A stretch of 11,385 bases of DNA, taken from positions 1 to 11,385 of the forward strand of contig JAURLF010000096.1 of assembly GCA_030831375.1 (NCBI GenBank), written 5' to 3'. Made by a program: the position numbers and the translations under genes. Under the pieces are notes generated by a model, which saw nothing but the letters and a program-made list of their open reading frames with translations, was not told where the DNA came from and did not search any database. This document shows, one piece after another, positions 6,476-11,385 of this stretch. The first letter of the stretch is position 1, and the number at the start of each line of letters is the position of its first letter. This stretch comes from Gaiellales bacterium. GTDB lineage: Bacteria > Actinomycetota > Thermoleophilia > Gaiellales > F1-60-MAGs149.

Positions 6476-7042
6476 ATGCAGGACGACGCCGCCCACGACG
6501 CGGACCTCGTGCGCCGGGCGCGGGCCGCGCACCGCAGCGATGACCTCGAGCGCGCCAAGCTGCTCGCCGCCGAGCTCTGGGCCCGCTACGAGGACCGCGC
6601 CCGCATCGCCGCACGCCGGGTGGCCCGCGGTGACGAGGTCGACGAGGTCTTCGGACACCTGCAGATCCGCTTCGTCCTGTGGGTCTACAACCGAGACGAG
6701 GAGCCGCGCAGCATGGGCGGCCTGATCGGGCAGATGGCCAAGTGGGCGTACGGCGACGTGCAGCGCTCCGAGTCGCGGCAGCCGGTCACGGTCGAGGAGA
6801 TCGACCGCGCGCGCTACGACGACGGGGCGCTCGACGAGGTGCTCGACCGCGACGAGATCACGCGCCTCGTGCACGTGCTCTCCGAGCGCGAGCGCGTCGT
6901 CGTCGAGCGGATGCTCGAGGACGCGCCCGACCGCGAGGTCGCCGACGAGCTCGGCGTCGAGCCCAACAACCTCCACCAGATCCGCTGGCGCGCGATGAAC
7001 CGTCTGCGCGCGGCGGCCGAGGCGGCACAATCGGGGACGTGA
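6476..7042 (+). CDS. Sigma-70 family (ECF-like) RNA polymerase sigma factor
   Basis: A 188-aa protein with the two-domain layout of small alternative sigma factors. A region 2-like helical part (about 32-98) has the expected aromatic/acidic pattern: ELWARYEDRARIAARRVARG, then DEVFGHLQIRFVLWV, then GGLIGQMAKWAYGDVQR. A linker rich in Asp and Glu follows, and then a region 4 helix-turn-helix (about 124-178) beginning LSERERVVVERML and continuing EVADELGVEPNNLHQIRWRAMNRL. Region 2 is divergent from canonical ECFs, so it may belong to an unusual subgroup. The stop overlaps the next gene's start as TGATG, indicating translational coupling to the Xre-like protein. No membrane anti-sigma factor is adjacent, which is unusual for ECF loci. 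It would direct RNA polymerase to an unknown set of promoters. An alternative reading, a LuxR-type HTH regulator, is less likely because region 2 is recognisable. Confidence 0.78.
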   Translation: MQDDAAHDADLVRRARAAHRSDDLERAKLLAAELWARYEDRARIAARRVARGDEVDEVFGHLQIRFVLWVYNRDEEPRSMGGLIGQMAKWAYGDVQRSESRQPVTVEEIDRARYDDGALDEVLDRDEITRLVHVLSERERVVVERMLEDAPDREVADELGVEPNNLHQIRWRAMNRLRAAAEAAQSGT

Positions 7043-7644
7043 TGGACGAGCGCGAGATCCTGCTGGGCGAGCTGATGAGTGAGGCCCTCGAGGCCCTGGA
7101 GGCACGCCGCTTCGACGCCGTCGACGGCATCCTCGACCGAGCGGGCGACGACCGCGAGCGCGTGCTCGACATGGTCGAGCTGGCGCTCGCCCTGCGCGGC
7201 CCCGCCGAGCCGGCGGAAGCCGTAGTGCGGGAGATCGCCGGCTCGGCGATGTTCGACGAGCGCTCCTGGCCCGACATCCTCCCGCCGGCCCGCCACGCCC
7301 TCGGGCTCAAGCGCCCCGCGCTGATCGACCGCCTCGCGGAGCGCCTCGGGGTCAGCGACGCGCCGGGCCGCGCACGGCTCGGCGAGCGCTACCACGAGCT
7401 CGAGGCCGGCCTGATCCCCGCGCGGGGCGTCGCGCCGGCCCTGGTGGCCACGCTCGGCGACCTGCTCGGCGGGATCACCGACACGCTCGCGCAGACGCGC
7501 TACAACGGCGCCACCGGCCCCGGGCCGGCCGTCGCCTTCAATCGCACGGGTGCGCCGCTCGAGCTGTCCGCGGACCTGCTGCCCGCGCCCCCGGACGAGA
7601 CGACCGACTCGGAGCGGCTCGTCGACGACCTGTTCGGGATCTAG
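7042..7644 (+). CDS. Uncharacterised protein with cryptic Xre-like HTH, coupled to sigma factor
   Basis: A 200-aa soluble protein I do not recognise as a named family. The start is the ATG at 7042 that shares its A with the TGA of the sigma gene; a GTG one codon earlier is also possible. Residues 1-66 look helical and acidic. Residues about 80-143 resemble a stretched Xre helix-turn-helix: ARHALGLKRPALIDRLAERLGV (helix 1-2), a longer insertion, RYHELEAGLI at the place of the Xre 'YE-x-G' segment, then GVAPALVATLGDLLGG as the last helix. The C-terminal 55 residues look flexible and end in an acidic tail, SERLVDDLFGI. Coupled translation suggests it acts with the sigma factor, perhaps as a regulator or anti-sigma-like partner. 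The convergent ImmA/IrrE peptidase, a family that cleaves Xre-type repressors, makes it a candidate substrate. The HTH call is pattern recognition and the functional link is inference. Confidence 0.75.
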   Translation: MDEREILLGELMSEALEALEARRFDAVDGILDRAGDDRERVLDMVELALALRGPAEPAEAVVREIAGSAMFDERSWPDILPPARHALGLKRPALIDRLAERLGVSDAPGRARLGERYHELEAGLIPARGVAPALVATLGDLLGGITDTLAQTRYNGATGPGPAVAFNRTGAPLELSADLLPAPPDETTDSERLVDDLFGI

Positions 7645-8207
7645 AGGCCCGGGTCGTAGTCGTCGCGGCGCGGGCGCCGCGTGACGTAGCCGAGGTTGTA
7701 GAGCCGCCAGGCCATCGACAGGGCCGACACCCCGAACGCCCCGGCCAGCGCGACGACGTCGGCGCCGTCGCGGTCGACCGCGCCGCGCACGCGCGGCTCG
7801 GGCATCAGGAGCTCTGCCGCAAAGCGGTTCGCCTCGCGCTCGCGCAGCTGCTCGGGCGAGCGCCCTTTTGCGGCGGGCGCCTCGTAGTCGGCGGTCCGGG
7901 TGACGGTGACGTCGTCGATCTCGTCGCGGTGGAGCTCCCAGTGCCCGACCTCGTGGGCGATCGTGAAGCGCCGCCGTGCCGGCCACAGGCCCGCCTCGAG
8001 GGCGTTGACGTGGATCTCCTGCCGGCGCAGGAGCAGCATCCCCGACACGCCCTGGTCGAGCGGCGCGTTGCAGATCCGCAGGCCGCAGAGCGACTCCGCG
8101 ATGTCCGCGACGGGAACGGGGCCGTCCTGCTCGAGCCCGTAGATCGCGGCGTAGCGGTCGAGCACGGCACGCGCCGCGAGGATCTCCCGGTCCGCCGTCG
8201 CCGCCAT
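7641..8207 (-). CDS. ImmA/IrrE family zinc metallo-endopeptidase
   Basis: A 188-aa protein of the ImmA/IrrE (COG2856, formerly DUF955) family, cytoplasmic zinc peptidases that cleave Xre-type repressors: ImmA acts on ImmR in ICEBs1, and IrrE/PprI acts on DdrO in Deinococcus. The zinc site FTIAHEVGHWELH is at residues 81-93 (H85, E86, H89). The downstream EREANRFAAELLMP motif (123-136) supplies the third ligand glutamate. The C-terminal helix-turn-helix-like segment LAGAFGVSALSMAWRLYNLGY (154-174) is also family-typical. It is complete, with no extra sensor domain such as the GAF-like domain of IrrE. Upstream TACCCT ends 6 nt before the ATG and there is no ribosome binding site. The usual adjacent Xre regulator on the same strand is missing; instead it converges on, and overlaps by 4 bp, the Xre-like 200-aa gene. 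Confidence 0.92.
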   Translation of the reverse strand: MAATADREILAARAVLDRYAAIYGLEQDGPVPVADIAESLCGLRICNAPLDQGVSGMLLLRRQEIHVNALEAGLWPARRRFTIAHEVGHWELHRDEIDDVTVTRTADYEAPAAKGRSPEQLREREANRFAAELLMPEPRVRGAVDRDGADVVALAGAFGVSALSMAWRLYNLGYVTRRPRRDDYDPGL

Positions 8208-8213
8208 GCCGGA

Positions 8214-8219
8214 AGGGTA
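8214..8219 (-). promoter_or_regulatory. -10-like box TACCCT before the ImmA/IrrE peptidase gene
   Basis: Read on the minus strand, TACCCT ends 6 nt before the ATG at 8207, predicting a leaderless transcript. It lies in the 48-bp gap shared with the divergent rhodanese lipoprotein gene. Confidence 0.4.
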
Positions 8220-8243
8220 CCGGGCGGCGGGCCGTCACGCTGC

Positions 8244-8249
8244 TAGCGT
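8244..8249 (+). promoter_or_regulatory. -10-like box TAGCGT before the rhodanese lipoprotein gene
   Basis: TAGCGT ends 6 nt before the ATG at 8256, in the position expected for a leaderless start. No ribosome binding site is present. The two -10 boxes of this divergent gap are 24 bp apart. Confidence 0.42.
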
Positions 8250-8255
8250 GGGGTC

Positions 8256-8705
8256 ATGATCCGCTCGCGCCGCACCGCCCTCCTCACGCTCCTGCTCGCC
8301 CTCCTCGCCATGCCGTTCCTCGGCGCCTGCGGCGGGTCGTCGGACACGGCGCCGGCGGCCGACGAGGCGGCTGCGGAGGCCGCCGCGCCGGCGTCGGTCT
8401 CTGCCGCGGCGGCCGGCGAGCTGTTCGCGTCCGGCGAGTACGCCCTGGTGGACGTGCGCGAGACCGTCGAGACGGACCAGCAGCACGTGGAGGGATCGCT
8501 CCTGATACCCCTCGGCGACGTCGAGGCGCGCATGGACGAGGTGCCCGACGACCGGCCCGTACTCGTCCTCTGCCGCTCCGGCAGCCGCGCGGTGCCCGCC
8601 GCCGAGGCCATGCGCGCCGCCGGGCGCGAGGCGACCGTCGTCGACGGCGGCATCGTGGCGTGGGCCGATGCGGGCCTGCCGTACACCGGCGCCGCGCCGA
8701 GCTGA
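8256..8705 (+). CDS. Rhodanese-domain lipoprotein
   Basis: A 149-aa exported protein. A signal peptide with Arg-rich start and hydrophobic core ends in the lipobox LGAC (residues 22-25), so C25 should be lipidated and the protein anchored to the outer face of the membrane. A short Ala/Glu-rich linker (about 30-52) leads to a single rhodanese domain (about 53-145). This domain has the LVDVRE block (64-69), the H-x-EGSLLIPL segment (77-86) and the active-site loop CRSGSR starting at C106. The cysteine needed for persulfide/sulfur transfer is intact. Single-domain rhodaneses move sulfane sulfur or bind partner proteins; the substrate outside the cell is unknown. Residues 137-143 (ADAGLPY) match the usual end of the domain. 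No redox or sulfur gene is adjacent. Confidence 0.92.
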   Translation: MIRSRRTALLTLLLALLAMPFLGACGGSSDTAPAADEAAAEAAAPASVSAAAAGELFASGEYALVDVRETVETDQQHVEGSLLIPLGDVEARMDEVPDDRPVLVLCRSGSRAVPAAEAMRAAGREATVVDGGIVAWADAGLPYTGAAPS

Positions 8706-8712
8706 GCACCCG

Positions 8713-8740
8713 CGCGGCCAACCGGCAAGCGCCGGCCGCG
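8713..8740 (+). terminator. Possible stem-loop after the rhodanese gene
   Basis: Arms cgcggcc (8713-8719) and ggccgcg (8734-8740) pair perfectly over 7 bp, and the inner ggc/gcc (8724-8726, 8731-8733) can extend it across a bulge. It lies 8 bp past the rhodanese stop, where a terminator is expected, but no T-tract follows. Confidence 0.35.
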
Positions 8741-8748
8741 GACCCGAG

Positions 8749-8786
8749 CTGAACCAAATGATTCAGTCGCTGTGGCGCGCTGAACC
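8749..8786 (+). promoter_or_regulatory. Operator-like repeats upstream of gltB
   Basis: A perfect inverted repeat CTGAA-N8-TTCAG spans 8749-8766, with an AT-rich centre unlike its surroundings. The eight bases GCTGAACC occur twice in direct orientation, at 8748-8755 and 8779-8786, start to start 31 bp (about three helical turns). The second copy reaches the place where the -35 of the gltB promoter should be (about 8784-8789). This layout fits cooperative binding by a transcription factor controlling glutamate synthase. The factor is not identified and the repeats are short. Confidence 0.4.
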
Positions 8787-8806
8787 GGACGGAGCGCAAG
8801 GTGGCG

Positions 8807-8812
8807 TAGACT
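8807..8812 (+). promoter_or_regulatory. -10-like box TAGACT before gltB
   Basis: TAGACT ends 8 nt before the ATG at 8821, which would put the transcription start on or within a few bases of the start codon. No Shine-Dalgarno sequence is present before gltB. Confidence 0.45.
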
Positions 8813-8820
8813 GTCGGCCG

Positions 8821-11385
8821 ATGGCCGCCGCCGACCGCCCCGCCTCCCTCTACGACCCGTCGTTCGAGCACGACGCCTGCGGCCTCGGCTCGGTCGTGCA
8901 TCTCGACGGCGTCGCCTCGCACGCGGTCGTCTCGCAGGCCCTGACGGTGCTGGAGCGCCTGGACCACCGCGGAGCCACGGGCTCCGATCCGGAGACGGGC
9001 GACGGCGCCGGGATCCTGCTGCAGATGCCGCACCGCTTCCTCGCCCGCGTCGCGGCCGAGGAGGGCTTCGACCTGCCGCCCGCGGGCGACTACGGCATCG
9101 GCATGGCCTTCCTGCCGCAGGACCCCGCTGAGCGGCTGCGCTGCGAGGAGATCGCCGTCCGCACCGTCGCCGAGGAGGGCCACCGCGCCGTCGGCTGGCG
9201 CGACGTCCCCGTCGACAGCGCGGCGATCGGCCTGGTCGCGCGCTCGACGGAGCCCCGCATCCGCCAGCTGATCGTCGAGCGCCGCCACGGCAAGGGCGAC
9301 GCCTTCGAGCGCAAGCTGTACGTGATCCGCCGCCGCATCGAGAAGGCCGTCCACGCGGAGGGCATCGAGTCGTTCGCGATCGCCAGCCTCTCGTCGAAGA
9401 CGGTGGTCTACAAGGGCCTCCTGCGCGCAACCCAGGTCGCGCACTACTTCCCCGACCTGCGCGACCCCGACGTGGAGTCCGCGCTCGGGCTCGTGCACTC
9501 CCGCTTCTCCACGAACACGCTCGGCACCTGGGACCTCGCGCACCCCTTCAACCTGATCGCGCACAACGGCGAGATCAATACGGTGCGCGGCAACGCCAAC
9601 TGGCTATCCGCCCGCGAGCCGCAGATGCACAGCAGGCTGTTCGGGGGCGACCTGCAGAAGCTGTTCCCGATCACGGAGGAGCGCTGGTCGGACTCGGCCA
9701 AGCTCGACGCCGTGCTCGAGCTGCTCGTGCAGTCCGGCCGTCCGCTCGAGCATGCGCTCGCGATGCTGATCCCACCCGCCTGGAGCGACTCGACGCTCGA
9801 CATCGATGACGACGTGCGCGCCTTCTACGAGTACCACACCACGCTGATCGAGCCGTGGGACGGCCCGGCCGCCGTCATCGCCACCGACGGCGAGAAGGTC
9901 GTCGCCACCCTCGACCGCAACGGGCTCCGCCCGGGCCGCTGGCTGCGCACCAAGGACGGCATCTGCGTGCTCGCGTCCGAGGTCGGCGTGCTCGACCTCC
10001 CCGAGGCCGACGTCGTCGAGACGGGCCGCCTCGAGCCGGGCCGCATGCTGATGTTCGACACCGCGTCGGGCCGCGTCGTCCAGGACCGCGAGATCAAGCG
10101 CGTTCTGTCGCGCCAGCGGCCCTACCGGCAATGGCTCGACCGCTACAAGCTGCACCTCGACGACCTGCGCCCCCACCAGGGCGCGCAGCTCGACGACGGC
10201 GCCCTGCCCCTGCAGCAGCGGATCTTCGGCTACACCCGCGAGGACCTGTCGCTCCTGCTCGCCCCGATGGCGCAGACGGGTGCGGAGCCCGTCGGCTCGA
10301 TGGGCGACGACACCCCGCTCGCCGCCCTCACCAACCGCAACCGCCTGCTGCCGAGCTACTTCAAGCAGCAGTTCGCGCAGGTCACGAACCCGCCCGTCGA
10401 CCCCGAGCGCGAGCGGCTCGTGATGAGCCTGCGCGTCGGCGTCGGGGCGATCGGCAACCTGCTCGACGAGACGCCCGAGCACTGCCGACGCGTGACGACG
10501 CTCTCGCCGATCCTCACGAACGGCGAGCTCGAGAAGCTGCGTGCGCTCCGCCGCGAGGGCTTCCGAGCGGCCACGATCAGCACCCTCTACCCGGTCGCCG
10601 AGGGCAAGCGGGGCCTCGAGCGCGCGCTCGAGACCGTCTGCCGGGAAGCCGCGCAGCTGGTCTGGGGCGGCACCACCATCGTGATCCTGTCGGACCGCGG
10701 CGCGAACCGCGAGCTCGCCCCCATCCCGCCGCTCCTCGCCACCGCCGCCGTGCACGCCCACCTCGTGCGCCAGGGCGCCCGCACGATGTGCGGCCTGGTG
10801 GTCGAGTCGGGTGAGCCGCGCGAGACGATGCACATGGCGCTGCTGATCGGCTACGGCGCCGCCGCCGTCAACCCGTACCTCGCGCTCGAGACGCTGCGTG
10901 AGCTGCACGCCCAGGGCGAGCTCGGCGACCTCGACCTCGGCGAGGCCCGCAGGCGCTACATCCAGGCGCTCGGCAAGGGCCTGCTCAAGATCTGCTCGAA
11001 GATGGGCATCTCGACGATCCAGAGCTACCGCGGCTCGCAGATCTTCGAGGCCGTGGGCCTCGGCCGCGACCTCGTCGCCCGCTACTTCCCCGGCACGATC
11101 TCGCGGGTCGGCGGCCTCGAGCTGCGCGACATCGCGGAGGAGATCCGCGAGCGCTACGCGCTCGACGTCGAGGAGGTCCGCCCCGAGGCCCTGCTCGAGG
11201 CGGGCGGCGAGTACCAGTTCCGCGAGGGCGGCGAGCGCCACGCCTGGCGGCCCGACACGATCGTCAGCCTGCAGCGGGCGGTGCGCGACGAGTCGTACGA
11301 GTCGTACCGCGCCTTCGCCGATCAGGTCGACGCCGGCGCCGACCGGGCGATCGCGCTGCGCGACCTGCTCGAGATCGTGCCGGCC
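8821..11385 (+). CDS. gltB: Glutamate synthase large subunit (partial, 3' end outside window)
   Basis: Large (alpha) subunit of NADPH-dependent glutamate synthase, which takes ammonia from glutamine and aminates 2-oxoglutarate to give glutamate in ammonia assimilation. The window holds the first 855 codons of about 1500, open throughout. Residues 1-19 are a propeptide; cleavage before C20 (HDACGLG) would expose the catalytic N-terminal cysteine of the class II glutaminase. That domain (about 20-440) includes HRGATGSDPETGDGAG, HSRFSTNT (226-233) and HNGEINTVRGN (248-258). The central domain (about 470-765) shows the YTREDL, PVGSMGDDTPLA, ICSKMGIST and SYRGSQIFEA blocks. The start of the FMN/synthase domain follows, from the SLQRAVRDESYESY region. 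The iron-sulfur site and most of the synthase domain lie off the edge. gltD would be expected nearby but is not seen. The ATG at 8821 follows a TAGACT box and an operator-like repeat. Confidence 0.97.
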   Translation, partial: MAAADRPASLYDPSFEHDACGLGSVVHLDGVASHAVVSQALTVLERLDHRGATGSDPETGDGAGILLQMPHRFLARVAAEEGFDLPPAGDYGIGMAFLPQDPAERLRCEEIAVRTVAEEGHRAVGWRDVPVDSAAIGLVARSTEPRIRQLIVERRHGKGDAFERKLYVIRRRIEKAVHAEGIESFAIASLSSKTVVYKGLLRATQVAHYFPDLRDPDVESALGLVHSRFSTNTLGTWDLAHPFNLIAHNGEINTVRGNANWLSAREPQMHSRLFGGDLQKLFPITEERWSDSAKLDAVLELLVQSGRPLEHALAMLIPPAWSDSTLDIDDDVRAFYEYHTTLIEPWDGPAAVIATDGEKVVATLDRNGLRPGRWLRTKDGICVLASEVGVLDLPEADVVETGRLEPGRMLMFDTASGRVVQDREIKRVLSRQRPYRQWLDRYKLHLDDLRPHQGAQLDDGALPLQQRIFGYTREDLSLLLAPMAQTGAEPVGSMGDDTPLAALTNRNRLLPSYFKQQFAQVTNPPVDPERERLVMSLRVGVGAIGNLLDETPEHCRRVTTLSPILTNGELEKLRALRREGFRAATISTLYPVAEGKRGLERALETVCREAAQLVWGGTTIVILSDRGANRELAPIPPLLATAAVHAHLVRQGARTMCGLVVESGEPRETMHMALLIGYGAAAVNPYLALETLRELHAQGELGDLDLGEARRRYIQALGKGLLKICSKMGISTIQSYRGSQIFEAVGLGRDLVARYFPGTISRVGGLELRDIAEEIRERYALDVEEVRPEALLEAGGEYQFREGGERHAWRPDTIVSLQRAVRDESYESYRAFADQVDAGADRAIALRDLLEIVPA

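Noticed and set aside
4999..6558. 519-codon minus-strand open frame opposite the quinone oxidoreductase
   Set aside because: The plus-strand frame is a full PIG3-type oxidoreductase with AGGAGG. The opposite frame is compositional shadow.
6476..8207. Classical toxin-antitoxin or prophage immunity region
   Set aside because: An ImmA-like peptidase alone suggested this. There is no toxin, integrase, phage structural gene or attachment-site repeat, and the base composition matches its neighbours.
9604..11241. 545-codon minus-strand open frame inside gltB
   Set aside because: It is antisense to a clear glutamate synthase frame with all family motifs. The composition is leucine/valine/arginine-rich without recognisable domains, so it is a GC-driven shadow frame.
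1..11385. tRNA, rRNA, riboswitch, CRISPR or insertion sequence
   Set aside because: No cloverleaf with TTCGA arm, regularly spaced repeats, transposase frame or terminal inverted repeats could be recognised. All gaps are under 120 bp.

Overview
The window is very GC-rich (low to mid 70s % judged by eye) and densely coding, with short intergenic gaps. The gene complement (single-domain cold-shock protein, PIG3-type quinone oxidoreductase, class II-type GltB, CapA-like phosphatase, many TANNNT boxes 6-8 nt before start codons) fits a high-GC actinobacterium, perhaps a Thermoleophilia/Solirubrobacterales member. That placement is a guess from style and gene content, not a phylogenetic result. 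No tRNA, rRNA, CRISPR array, insertion sequence or phage gene was seen. The region reads as chromosomal core or near-core, with one regulatory-looking island at 6476-8207.

Layout. 1-2515 (minus strand): an M32 metallocarboxypeptidase (cut off by the left edge), a PAP2_3-type membrane phosphatase/transferase directly upstream of it, and a cold-shock protein isolated from them by a strong intrinsic terminator. 2633-4114: a flavin reductase-like protein (minus) and an EamA drug/metabolite transporter (plus) diverge from a 36-bp gap with back-to-back promoters. 4103-5317 (minus): a membrane-anchored CapA/PgsA-like phosphatase whose 3' end overlaps the transporter by 12 bp. 5392-6369 (plus): a PIG3-type NAD(P)H:quinone oxidoreductase with the window's best Shine-Dalgarno site.

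6476-8207 is the most unusual part: a small sigma-70-like factor, translationally coupled (TGATG) to a 200-aa protein with a cryptic Xre-like helix-turn-helix, faces an ImmA/IrrE-family zinc peptidase, and the two convergent genes share the 4-bp CTAG that carries both stop codons. ImmA/IrrE peptidases are known to act on Xre-type repressors (ImmA on ImmR, IrrE on DdrO). I therefore infer a possible protease/regulator/sigma switch, which is untested.

8256-11385 (plus): a rhodanese-domain lipoprotein, then a 115-bp gap with a small stem-loop and an operator-like inverted repeat, then the first 855 codons of the glutamate synthase large subunit, which runs off the right edge.

Across the window, six of ten genes have a TANNNT hexamer ending 6-8 nt before the start codon. 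This predicts transcription starting at or next to the start codon, i.e. leaderless mRNAs. Only the cold-shock and quinone oxidoreductase genes have a clear ribosome binding site.
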